NCBI GenBank assembly: GCA_948567375.1
Contig: OX419757.1
Location: 72,361,836 to 72,425,835 of the forward strand
Direction of reading: 5' to 3'
Source of the DNA: Lunularia cruciata
Lineage: Eukaryota > Streptophyta > Marchantiopsida > Lunulariales > Lunulariaceae
Length of the DNA: 64,000 nucleotides
Position 1 is the first letter of the stretch; the number at the start of each line of letters is the position of its first letter. A program made the translations under genes and the position numbers. The notes under the pieces are model-generated. The model worked only from the letters and a program-made list of their open reading frames with translations, was not told the origin of the DNA and searched no databases. Of this stretch, positions 1 to 11,410 are shown piece by piece.

Positions 1-679
1 GATGCCCCAAAGGAGCACCTTCTCTTTATTATATAGACAAAGGGGATCTCCTCCAAGAAAGCTCCACCATAGGATTAGGCACACATATAGCTGACATGTC
101 AACAATCTCCACCCTTGGATTACTTACTTGGATGGGTCACATGTCAGTCCTGGTCCTATCTAGTTGGTCAAACAAGCTTTGACCAGAGGGAATCTTTTAG
201 GGAATATTCCTAAAAGAATCTCAAAATCATGTGGGTGAGGTACCATTGGAAAGCTCTCGACAAGAAAAACCAAGGGGGAGGGTAGGCTAGTCTTTCCTTC
301 CATTGGGGGAAATTTGAACATTTTCAAGGCCTAATTCATCCATTTAGACCCTCCAAAATTGCCTTCAAAGATATGACATATTTGGGTTCCTACTCTATTA
401 GTAGAAGTCACCTTTTGGTGATATCTCTGTCTGATCTATTTAGTTCATCATCTGTAACATCCTTCAAGATGTTACCAAACAAATTCTCATCTTTAAGTCA
501 TATGTCTAGCTATTGGTTCTATGGTTTTCAATTTTATTTTAATTTTTGGCCTATTAGTAGAAGTACTCTTTTGGTGATAGTTCTATTTGATCTATTTTGA
601 CCATCATGTATAAAATTATTCTAGATGTTACCAAACCGAATTTCACATCTAGATCATATGGCTAGCTCTTGGTATTACA
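1..679 (-). mobile_element. LTR of repeat family 'TGTAATAC', cut by the window start
   Basis: This is a long terminal repeat read on the minus strand. It begins at 679 (plus-strand end ...GGTATTACA) and runs out of the window; by comparison with the copy at 22371-23134 about 72 bases are missing. A minus-strand TATA motif lies near 22-38 (plus strand CTCTTTATTATATAGAC), with the same spacing as in the other copies. It carries two tandem versions of a roughly 170-base internal subrepeat (about 360-520 and 545-665). It abuts copia protease sequence at about 690, so it probably inserted into that element; the left target site is outside the window and the duplication cannot be tested. Confidence 0.8.
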
Positions 680-689
680 CTTCTCCATA

Positions 690-2040
690 CATTGTAATGC
701 ACACCAATACAAATAGATTCTTTTGAAAGTTACTTTGCAAGATAACCTTTCCACCGGAAGTGACTCAAAGTACCCCATCACCAACACTCCGTTGATGACC
801 TTTGGCATGCAATACCCCAAGGGAAATCAGGTTCTTCTTCATGTCAAGTATGAACCAAACATCATTGAACTTCCGCATTGCTCCATCAAACTTTGAATCC
901 TTATGGATCCAATACCCTCAATCTGAAAAGGTTGATCATTCCCCATCAAAACTGAACCATTCAATGTTGAAAGTGAATAGAAGAACTCCTTGATATAGCA
1001 TATATGGTACGAGCAAGCACAATCTAGAATTCAATCATCATCCATACTAGGAGATGAGGCACAAAGTGCATACCCACAACGTCACAAATCATATTGATCA
1101 TCCAATAGTTCAGTATCCTCCTCAACATAAGGTATGTTTGCTAAAGAGCCTTTATCTACCTTTCCTTTGCCCTTAGCTTTACACTCCTTCTTCAAATGGC
1201 CTACTTTGCCACACCCCAAAAAGTCACATGTTTCCTCTCCTTGGACTTGCCTCTAGACTCAGACCTGGACCTGCACCTAGACCTGGCCTTGGTTTTCCCC
1301 TTATCAACATCATTAGTCCTCCACTACGGTCTCTAACAATGGACAACCAAAGCATTGCTTGGAATAGAAGATGACATTGAGGTTGCAACAAGTTTATGTT
1401 GCAAGTCATCCATAAATAGAGTTGTTGTCACCTCTTCAAAGGTAATAGTCTTCTTCTCATGGTGTAATAAAACTTGTGAAAGTAATTGATAGGATGGCAA
1501 TAAGGAGCACAACAAGTGCAACACCTTCCGCTCCTCATTTAAGTTCTCTCTCAAGTTTGTCAAATCCACCACTAAGTCACAAAATGCATCCACATGGTCT
1601 TTAATATTAGTCCCTAGTTTCATCTTGAATGTGATTAGTTTCAGATTGGTGTACAGTCGGTTTGATAATTCATTCTGATGATACTTGCTCTAAAGTGCAT
1701 CAAACAATGAGGTACAATCAGAATGCTCCACCACTTGCTTGACCACATGGGGTTGAAGGTGAAGCAAAATAGTATTCAAAGCTTGTTCTTGCATATCATC
1801 CCAATCACTTTGCCTCACATCCTTAGGTTTCACCCTCAAGAGCTTACCCAAACCAATTTCCCTCAACATTCCTTTCACCTACCGTTCCCATAGTAAGTAA
1901 TCAATGTATCCATCAAAAGTTGCCACATCAAACTTGGGTCCACCAAGCTTCAAGGTACACATCTTGATTTCTTTTGTTCCACAAGTACTATTGAGGCTAT
2001 TGCTGCACTTAGAGACTCCTCTTTAGTCCCTAAACCTTCC
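690..2040 (-). pseudogene. Ty1/copia retrotransposon gag-protease fragment
   Basis: Minus-strand translation gives, in order, a copia Gag (UBN2-type) N-terminus at about 1962-1690 (LLWER, then a stop, then GMLREIG), a Gag core at 1333-1623 (LLCSLLPSYQLL, TFEEVTTTLF), a CCHC zinc knuckle near 1165-1215 (CGKVGHLKKEC) and a protease segment near 760-1030 (DGAMRKFNDVWF, KKNLISLGVL). Gag packages the element RNA and the protease matures the polyprotein. The reading frame has several stops and shifts, so this copy is dead. Integrase, RT and RNase H are absent: the LTR at 1-679 interrupts it just after the protease. An ATG at 1962 is one candidate Gag start, with in-frame-like sequence continuing upstream in another frame. 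Confidence 0.85.
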
Positions 2041-4032
2041 ACCTTAAAACTTTGATACTTAGGGGAGTGGGTCATAAGACGGAAATAGTTTTACTGCAGA
2101 TTTTTCAAATACTCAAAAATCACCAACTAATTGCATCAATGTGTAGCCTTGAGGATAAGCTTTCCAATGCACTCAAAAGATCATTCATCCAAGCCCCGAG
2201 TCAAAAGTTATGAACTAAATTTGACAAGGAGGTCAAAACCTTGGATTCACACCAAACTCACTAGCAATAGTGGTGGAATTGGTGTACAAGGGCATGAGAG
2301 GAGAGCAGCATAGATTTGCAGCAGCCACTACAGAATAGACAGATTTTGCACTGAAATGTTTAGTCGTCTAGTCTGCAGCATCCATGCTCCCATGGATTGA
2401 GTTAAAAGTTGTTTGTGCTAATTTTCCTCACATATGGTGATCAGGTCTCAAACAAAGCCAGAGAGAGAGAGGAAGTGGAGGTAGGATATCAAAGAACAAA
2501 TTTCAAAAGTGAATGTGCAGAAAGCCTCAAATTAAGTATTTGGGTGATAGAATTGTCTATTGAGGAGAAATTTGGTGTGGTCTGGAATTAAATTTTCTTG
2601 CATTAAAAGGATTACACTTCATTGCATAGATTAGAAACATATTTCAGCTGAAGCATGGAAAGTCACTTAACACTTCATGTTGAGTCATGGAATTTTGAGA
2701 TGAAGCTCAGCTGCAAAATTGATCAATTTCATATGGAGCCTTGAGCACTACTTGTAGAGGCTAAAACTATGACGGAGAAAAGAATAAAAAAAAGATTTGA
2801 TTGGACCTAAGAGAAATCAGATGAGCGGGCCAAAGAATAGATCTCCCTCACATGAGTTGGTGAAAAACCAACTAGTTGCAGCTCAGGAGGAGATTAGCTT
2901 GCCTTGATGACCCACTGGATTGATGATGGATGTAGTAGCTTAATAAAATGCCTCGATAATAAGCACAAGTCTGTGGATAGTTCTCAAGGTCCTCAAAAAA
3001 CCAAAGATTATTCCTCGTGTAGCAACGTCTGAAGGAGCACACGGCTTTCAACTTTTAGAAGCACACATTCCACCTGAAAAGAGAAGCTTCAGTAACCTGA
3101 AGGAGACTACATGGACCGCCAAGGGATTGGGACCTTTCACCGCTTACAACCCTAATATCAGCTTCCTCCTAGTAAAGGTAATCAAAGTTCAAGTGACCAA
3201 TTCTCCACCGCTCAAGTAGCAATGCTCCTCCACCCCCAAAAAATCCCTCATAACTCTCAGATCAATTGGACCTAAATTCAATCAAGTTCTTGTCTCGTAA
3301 ATTTCCACCCTTCAACTTGTGCACACCCAATCCTCCTCACGTGCCTAAAAAGGCTCATCAATTTTTAGGGGAGTATTCTCTTCGTGTAAGCCCTCGTCCA
3401 ACTCTATACATGGTTTTTTTCTTGCTCTTTGCTTTGTCAAGAACTTGCAATGTGATCGTTGTGCATAAGTCAAAGCAAATCTAAGAAAATGGGGGAACTG
3501 AAACTACACTTGATTCATGCAGAAGCAGCTGGCCAGTAGAACCACTATCTCAAAGTTATTGCTTCCGAAATGTCCTTTAAGACAATTGACATGCAAGCAT
3601 GCTTTGCAGTAATTATAATTTCTCTTGGATTCTACCCAAACTTTACTATGACAACCTTGCCAGAAAGGAAAGTATGAACTCCATGAACTATTGTTGTATC
3701 TTTGTTCAATATGGACTATTTGTTGAAAGTCTTACCTAGGTCATTAAGGACTGACCTCTAACAAATATTGGTCAAATTTTGGTTTGAATCTAAATCCATT
3801 CTACAAATGTTCTCTTGGCTAATGTTTGGTCTCCGGGCTCTAGGTTTCCGCACAAGAATGCTTCACCTCTTTAGCACACAACTTTCTCATTTCCCCCAAC
3901 CTCCTGACTAGACTACACTTACAGTCCCAACCTGCTCTCATTCTGCTTCAACCACAGTGTGGAATGATCATCCATTATGATCTCCTAAACACCACTGTAT
4001 TGAACTCGACTCTAGATCCCTCTATGGCCTCA
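2041..4032. other. No gene seen; probable transposon leader or intergenic DNA
   Basis: About 2 kb lies between copia Gag and the primer-binding site at 4033. Open frames here are 60-72 codons with no recognisable domain. It could be the 5' leader of a copia element whose 5' LTR is at 4047-4284, but it is long for a leader and may hold further insertions. Confidence 0.5.
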
Positions 4033-4045
4033 GCTCTGATGCCAA
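4033..4045 (-). other. Primer-binding site, tRNA-iMet type
   Basis: On the minus strand this reads TTGGCATCAGAGC, one mismatch from the plant initiator-Met primer site TGGTATCAGAGC. It lies immediately next to the LTR that ends at 4047 on that strand, as expected for a retrotransposon in minus orientation. Confidence 0.7.
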
Positions 4046-4046
4046 T

Positions 4047-4284
4047 TGCAAAGAATCAGACGAGAGTCACAGAAACCTTCACACAACAAGCATATCTCTC
4101 GTGAATTCATACATTACACAGAAGGTACGTGGTTCACCTCGATGTGAGGCTACGTTCACGGGAAGCATCAAGATTCAACTTTACTGACTCACTCTCCTGT
4201 CCATCTGCTAGTCCAGCTCCGTCCTATAGTCTCTCTCAGTCCATTCTTACTTCCACCTGTGAGTCAGCTCTCCCCATTCCAACA
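4047..4284 (-). mobile_element. Small LTR (238 bp), minus orientation
   Basis: On the minus strand the block begins TGTTGGAATGGGG and ends ...TCTTTGCA, so it has TG...CA ends, and it is followed directly by the primer-binding site. It is therefore a 5' LTR. No matching 3' LTR was found to its left, and no Gag-Pol frame could be attached with certainty. Copia Gag at 690-2040 has the same orientation and may belong to it. Confidence 0.6.
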
Positions 4285-7200
4285 TAACCCTCAAGCGTAA
4301 GAGTAAAACCTAACATAAGGATTGTTGTATATTCTGGAGTTGTGCATGCTATATCCTAGTTATCCTATATACCAAAACTTGTGAACTTATTCATTCATAA
4401 TAACATATTAAGGATTCTAACCTCAAACCCAGATTTGGATAATTTATTTTGCTAAAACCATAGACAAAGATATATAGACAAAGATGTCATTGCACATATT
4501 CGTACGGTATACATGGTTTGAGAAAATTCATCATTGAGCAACGACGGTTTGAATATATACGAGAAACTCATTCATTGAGCAAAGACGAATAAACATCTGA
4601 ATCTAATGCTATATCAACATTCAGTTATGATTGTAAACGCTATATCAACATTCAAATATTTTGATAATCGGAAAAACGCAAGGTGACGCTCACAATGTAA
4701 ATACTTGGTCTGCATAACTTTAACATGAGACTTAAGACATTGTTTTTGTAGGTCTTAATTTCAATGCTTTTGTTCTGACTAGAGTTGTTCCATGAACTTA
4801 TATAACATAAGCACTCCCGAAATGAAAAATGAAATGAAATGACACACGAAACGAGATGCGTACAACATTGAAAGAACGCAAAAATCCTTTCCCATTCTAT
4901 TTGCAAAAGGAGAAAGAATAATAAATTTGCCACCTCAAGAAAGTATCTAACAAACAAAATGGGAAAGGATAACAAATAAACCACCGCAAGAAAGCATCTA
5001 GAATTATCAGTATGTGTTGTGAAGCCCGCACACGTAATTATCGCACCAACAACAAACAAAAGTCTAGATAATTTCAGCACGCAGATGCCGGACTTCATCT
5101 AGAAAAAGAACCAAGATCCAATTTAAAGAACTTGACCTGGACCAAATTGAAAGAAGTTTGAGATACTATATGCACACTAACTTCTACCATAATCTTTTAT
5201 AACAAACGATTTTATGATTTTAGAAAGTCAATAGACCATACTTGTAATTAAAAGCAAATAAAACCAGACATTTATCTCTACTCCTGTACAAGTAAGCTAT
5301 TGTGAAAAAAGTTAAGAGGCCAAATTAAAGACAGAAAAACTATCAAAAATATGATTATACTTGAATGCCAACTTTTATATCTAATTTTCAGTTGACATTA
5401 AAGTCAAGAATGAAACTTAAAGTAGATAATTAAATTTTTAGATTTACAAAATAATATATCAAATTTTCATATCCTCAAAGCTACCACTATATATAAATTA
5501 AACACAAACTAACCTTCCCCGGATTTGAAGCGTGACACCGTACCAACAAACTTCCTTGTGAAAACAATAGTAGGCGACTGACCCGCGAATAGTGACGCGG
5601 GGAGAGAAACTCAGCCCGCAATTCGATCCGATACTGATATTATCCACATGATCCGGTCCAACACAGTGTCGATGATTGTCAGCTTTAAATTTAAATTCTG
5701 CTTATCAACATTTATCCAAATAATGTAATAACTGATTAAGTCACCAATTTAGAAACAAAAGGTAAAACAGCACAAATAAGAGCAGGGACGTAATGTAATA
5801 CGTCATATAAATAGATACTGTATATGGTTGACAACCATCAACCAGCATATATGAGCAGGTTTTCCGTAGGCAAATGTCCATGATAATCGGTATCATGTGA
5901 ACGTGATTGCATACTATAAGTTATACTCTTGTTTGGAAGTTTACAATGCACAAAATGTAGGACTACAGCGGGTAACTTTTTCAATTCAAACTAAAACTGT
6001 TCTATTTTATTAAGTTACAAGTTATCAAAGATGGCTAGATTGATACGTTTTGATGAGTTCATTCTTTTTAAATACACCCGAGAAAGGCTTGAGTATTTCT
6101 TGTCCATTCCAAAGAACTGAATGTCATTTATTTCAATATTCTAAAATTCCCGAAATCAGGCATAGAAAGTCATGATTAACTTATATATCAAAGAAATAGC
6201 ATCCGAGGAGAATAACAAAGGTATAAGATAATGTTTAGATAAATTTAAATATTTTTTATACTAGATGACCATGGATACAAGAATTGACTTAAAATATTTC
6301 GACTCAAACAGTTGGAGACTAAAACATGTATAGTTTTCCCATAAAATCTAATGTGTCATCTCAAAAAAATCTTTCAGAAAATTTTTATGAATTCTTATGT
6401 GTACCCGTAATGGTATCCAAAAATAAAATTTCCTTAAAGCTTTGAGCCTTTGTTGGAAGAAGTAAGCAGAAGAATCAACATGGACCTACCCATAACCTTC
6501 TTATGTCGGACTTCACACAAACTTCAGTTTTCTTTTCTTCCTTGTACTTTGACTTGGATGTAAACTGAGTAGCTTGTTTGCTATGATAGATATATGATTT
6601 TATTCCTATCTCTTATAGATATGATAGATCTATGGTTTTATTTGATATGAGAAAAAAATCCAGAGTCCTTCTGTTTACTTGTTTCTAAAATTCAACTTAC
6701 TGAATGCCGATCCATATTAACTATGATGAGCTTCTCAAAAAAGTTAATCTAAAGGACTTAAGGGACTATTTTCTTTGAATCACACCAACTTAAAAGCATT
6801 CAAAGTTTCAACCGTTCATGATTTTTGGCTATCGATCTTAGAGTATAAACAGCATCATCATATATTTGGAGCCATGGATAGTATATGAATATCCATACAT
6901 AATGTGAGCCAAATTAAATCTCTGAGGTTTAGTAGCAATTTGACAACAGAAGAAACAGATGGATTGGATTAATTATTTACACATTTAAAGCAATTTGTAG
7001 TTAGTATGTTCAGATGTATAATTTTATTAATATCGGGAAAGATGATGAGAAGTAAGCATATGCACTTCAAATTTTCTATATTATGTCATTTAACACAAAT
7101 GTACAGAAATTTACTTTGAAAAATGTAAAATACTTGGTATACCTCGCAAATGCAAATAAATATACTTATGATTGAAGATGAAAAAACCTAGAGAAACCTG

Positions 7201-8230
7201 GAGACCAAATGTAACACCCTATTAATTCCACCAAGCGGTAAACGAAATCTCATTGTATTTTATGAAAAACATCTCTGTTCAAGAGTTTAGACAGGAAACG
7301 ATGGTTTTAAACATTATACCCAATATATGACTGAAGACCTACACCTTTGGAATATTCATTGCATCACATTACTTCACTAAAACTTCTAGAATAAAATATT
7401 CAATACACGATAAACAGTAATATACATAAAAAAATAAAATAAAAAGCGTCGGCAAAGACCATCGGTATCAATGAGTTTTATAAAAACGAGAGTCTACATT
7501 ATATCAAATCGTAAGATGAAAGACATTAATCTCAAACTCCTACTCACCAAACCAATTTATAGGTCTGAGTTTTTGTGCAGACTTTCCTTTCTGTAGCATA
7601 TGGATATTATTCTAATAGGGATGCAACATCAGTGCTCGAATAAATATGCAGCATGAGCAAAAGTATTGGAAACGAACACTTTATGCCGCATCTGGTGAGC
7701 ATTCCATATAAGGACCATAGAGGAACTCGTGTAAAAGCACTTCCGCTGGACAATGGCGACCTTTATGCCGGAGACAATAGGGGTTTCAGATTTAGCTTTT
7801 ATGGGTAGTCAAGCCTTGGGTACATACATAGTAGTCGGGTTTCAAAAATGGATTTCATCGGAAAAAAATTAAAAATTGTAATACTTTTTATGAACCTTGT
7901 AACCCATCGATAAGCTAATAATTGGATCCATCGTAATTTTCATAACGGGGAAGTAAAGGGTATCTTGCATTCGTTTATAAACACTAAGTGCTCAACTATT
8001 CAGGCATGTCAACACCAATGAGCGTCCACCAGCACCTCCCTCTCTGAAATGAAGAGCCCGTGCCACCTGGCCCTTGCTGCCCGGCACCTTTGTTTGGATT
8101 CTCTCCCAAGGATTCCATCCCAACCCAGTTAGAATGAAATTCAAATCTGACAACCCAATAATAACCCTGCTACAAACTAATGCTCTTTGGTGTATTTAGG
8201 GTGTACACTTCACGAGCCACATACTATGGT
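4285..8230. other. AT-rich stretch with no gene seen
   Basis: There is no recognisable protein, RNA gene or transposon end in these 4 kb. The longest open frame (4652-5098, minus, 148 codons) is Phe/Leu/Ser-rich, covers a small local duplication and has no domain. Slightly GC-richer patches near 5510-5690 and 8030-8110 show nothing identifiable. Confidence 0.5.
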
Positions 8231-8236
8231 GTTTGC

Positions 8237-8245
8237 TATAAATAA
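8237..8245 (+). promoter_or_regulatory. Candidate TATA box
   Basis: TATAAATAA lies in a fairly GC-richer context about 500 bases upstream of the Harbinger-like transposase remnant. It may be that element's old promoter; the distance and lack of other signals keep this weak. Confidence 0.3.
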
Positions 8246-8746
8246 GGAACTTTGGCGGAACTTTGTAATTTTTCAGAAAGCGTGTATGAAAGCAAAAATA
8301 TAAAGCTTCATATCTTTATTTCTAAAACCCCCTAGTGTTTTTGTCGATTACTGTGAAAATTTTATGGGCATGCTAAATTATCACCTTTTCTTTGTTTTTC
8401 CATAACTCTTAATTAAGCTCATCAAAGATATTAATGGATGATTCAAAAGAACCCCACTTGATTACATAACCTCCTACTTAATGAAATACTCTTACTCTCA
8501 TACTCTTGAATAGCCTCCTCTCTCCAAATAGACTCTTCTTGCCTTTCACTCTTTAATTGTGCTCAATTTGCACGATAGAGATTGGATTGGATTCTCAATG
8601 CTTTCAGTATTCAACTCTCAAAATAATGCAACTCTCAAAATAGTGATAGAAGAGACTCATTATATTTCCACGCATCCAAAGCCATACTAGTACTTGTCTC
8701 ATGTGTGACACAAATCATGAAATGTATCAACGTTGTAATAAATGAG

Positions 8747-9840
8747 ATGATGATGAGCAACTCAAAGGATAATTGGAGCAATGATGAAGATGAGGATTAC
8801 ATATTAGATTGTTATTTAGGTGGTGGAATTCCACAAATATTTCTTGCTATTGCAACATAGAATTCAATCTGCTTGTAGTTCCAAGTTTGTGCAAAAAATC
8901 TGTAGTGGATGCAGATGCATTTAGGATGGATGAATTTTCATTTCAAGCTTTAGTGGATGCTATAAAGGATCATTGTGAATATAAAAATTTGTCTTCCATG
9001 AGCCAAACTCTAGATTGGATCCAAGTTTCTCTAGCTCTAGATAGAGTTGGGCATCATGGGAACAGTGCTTCAATAGTAAGGAGTTTGAATATTTTGGAGA
9101 CTAGTGTTGATTCCATAGTGAAATTATTGATAGAGTTATGACTGAAATAATCTCTCTCCTTGGGAAGGAGGTGAAGTGGCCATATAGTGAGGAGAGAGTA
9201 AGAATATCATCCATGTTTGCACTTAAAGGATTCCCTAGTTGCACAAGGTTGGTTGATGGTACACTTTTTCCACTTGCTCAGAAACCTATAGTTGATTGAG
9301 AAACCTATTTTAGTATGACCTTTTAAACAAACAAGTAGTTTATGACAATAGAAGGATAAAAATCCATTTTAGTGAAGGTAAGTATGTTGAAAGTGAGTGA
9401 TTACAATAGTGTATATTTGATTTTGAAAGACATTAAATTGTGTACAATAATAATTGGTGTTGATTCTTAGAATTACCTTGCTTGCAAAGGTCTCTAATAT
9501 GGAGTGATTTAAATAGCAAAGGAGATTGTGCTTTTTTTGAGCAATCCTAGTATCTGCTAGGGGATGCTAGTTACGTGCCAATGTGTCATTTTTTTCCATC
9601 CTTCAAACAAGCTGCTCCTTGGAGAAATTTGATTTCAATCAATGCGTAGTTTGGACTTATGTATTGAATGAGTTCTATTGGGGACGATGAGATGGAGGAT
9701 ACCCAAGAGGGTCCTTTCATGATTGAGTTCCACACTTTAAGGGACTACATGAAATTCATTACACAATGTTGGTTAAATAAGCACTCAATTAGACAATCTA
9801 TGAGCCAGATCAAAGAAGTTGATCTAGATGCAATGGGTCT
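8747..9840 (+). pseudogene. PIF/Harbinger (DDE_Tnp_4, ALP1/HARBI1-like) transposase remnant
   Basis: DDE transposases of this family cut and paste DNA elements. Reading through frame changes, one sees an N-terminus rich in Asp/Glu after three Met codons (8747-8755) and a helical HTH-like segment at about 8925-9140 (FRMDEFSFQALV, ALDRVGHHGNSASIV). Next come the block before the first catalytic Asp (KEVKWPYSEERV, then LVDGTLFPLAQKP, about 9165-9295) and the second Asp block (YLLGDASYVPMCHFFPSFK, about 9560-9620). The catalytic-type Asp residues in VDGT and GDASY remain. Stops occur after QKPIVD, through 9300-9540 and just before YLLGD, and frames shift, so it cannot be active. The tail (9640-9840) is weak. 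Terminal inverted repeats were not located. Confidence 0.82.
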
Positions 9841-9859
9841 CAAATGTGAAATAGATATC

Positions 9860-10493
9860 TAGTATCCAAGCTCATATGTAAAATTCATAGCTCGATTCAA
9901 AGTCAATTTGAATCAATTTGAATGGTAGCAATTGAAATTTTAGAACTCTTGAATTGTTGAATTTTTAGCAAAAAGATGTCCTTCTTGCACCACCTACACT
10001 TTATGTGGACCACATAGGCCATGTGGACCATGGAGGCAATGCAACCCATGGAGTCTATGCAATATCCACAGCCTATACATAATGTGCATTCCAAGTAGTA
10101 AACACAATCCATGTGGTCTGCATGATCTTATAGTCCTTTCATCAAGATAATTATCAAGTGGTTTTATAATAAGTCCCTCAAAGTAAGAATTGTTGATATT
10201 AGTAGTACTCATTGAGAAGTTCAATTTTTATGAGCATGTTTCTATTTATAATTCAAGATAGGGATATGTACATTATATATTTATCTATGCATCAAATCAT
10301 ATATGCTCTACATATGTACTCCTTGTTATATCTTGTGCTAAGAAACCCTACAATGCTCTTTTTGTACATTATAGTGCACAAAAATATGCAAGTATGGTTG
10401 GTAGAGCATACTTCCTGAATAATACTAATGAGCTTGTCTATAATTATGAGTGATACACAAAAGAAGCACAATATTGTTGTTATGGAGGTCTCA
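9860..10493. other. No gene seen
   Basis: This AT-rich stretch lies between the Harbinger remnant and the foldback element. It contains a patch near 10010-10110 rich in short ATGG/CATGG-type words, and open frames on both strands that are mirror shadows of each other. No domain is recognisable. Confidence 0.45.
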
Positions 10494-10531
10494 AATTGTG
10501 ATACCAATAGCTAGATATTGGTATCACAATT
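10494..10531. repeat. Perfect 16-bp inverted repeat with 6-base loop
   Basis: AATTGTGATACCAATA (10494-10509) is followed by the loop GCTAGA and then the exact reverse complement (10516-10531). The arms resemble the first bases of the TGTAATACC LTR family in both orientations, so this looks like a head-to-head joint of two LTR ends. Confidence 0.9.
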
Positions 10532-10781
10532 CTAGAGGTGAAACTTGGTTTGGTAACATCTGGGAGGATGCTATATATGATGGAATAAGTAGATCAGATA
10601 GAGATATCACCAAAAGAGTACTTCTAAAAATTACTTCTTTAGGCTATTCTGAACTCCTGCTCTATTAGTAGAAGTACTCTTTTGGTGATACCTCTATTTG
10701 ATCTACTTATTCCATCATATATACCACCCTCCCAGATGTTAGAGTACTGCCTTGTCCGCCCTTTGTCTCAATAGTGTTACA
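10497..10781. mobile_element. Foldback element derived from the TGTAATAC LTR family
   Basis: About 80-90 bases at 10536-10625 (an LTR-internal segment with the phrase TTTGGTAACATCTGGGAGGATG) recur in inverted form at 10664-10741. This gives a long hairpin with a spacer of about 40 bases. The outer ends are TGTGATACCAATAG at 10497 and CAATAGTGTTACA ending at 10781, which are near-complementary. No target-site duplication is visible. It may be a rearranged LTR or a small non-autonomous foldback element. Confidence 0.7.
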
Positions 10782-11400
10782 CTTCCACTAGGGCTTATTA
10801 CAGATTCTCCATTTAGCGTTATCTATAAGCTTTACTTTTTGTTGATATTTTGAGCCTTGAGTTAATATTTTTGCCATGACTATATGCAATCATAGTCTCT
10901 TGACCATAGAAAAGAGGTATTGTCTTTTGGAGCTTCTATCTCAAATTTGGGTGGAAGTATGACAATGCATGAGTGATATTACACCATAATATCTCTCTTC
11001 CTATATATTTTCATCTAGTATTTGATGATACTTAGATACTGTATAATACTTTGTATCTTCAAATTGTATGAAGAATATGGCCACAAGCATAAAGTTTTGA
11101 CTGGTACTTCTTGGGCTTTAGTGTGTTGAGATTATCTTATTGGTTTTGCATTGTCATTTTTTAGGTTCATCTTGCACCGGGTTTGCAAGCTCATGGGACA
11201 AGGACACAAATTCAAAGAGAGTAGGTAGAAGCAAGCTCACTTGTAATGCCCAAATGAAAGGGAGGCCTTTTGCTTGGAAAGAAAGAGAACCTAAAGGAGG
11301 AAGATGGTACCTCATACTTTGGTGGAAGATTGGTTCCCAATGAGAGACAACATTACTAGGAAGTATTTGGCAAGGCAATGTGCTAGAGTGCTTTCAAGAC
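10782..11400. other. No gene seen
   Basis: The frames at 11140-11378 overlap on both strands and have no recognisable domain. Nothing else could be assigned. Confidence 0.4.
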
Positions 11401-11410
11401 TTTTTTCCAA

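Noticed and set aside
4652-5098. 148-codon minus-strand open frame
   Set aside because: Phe/Leu/Ser-rich from AT-rich DNA, partly built on a small local duplication, no domain and no promoter signal.
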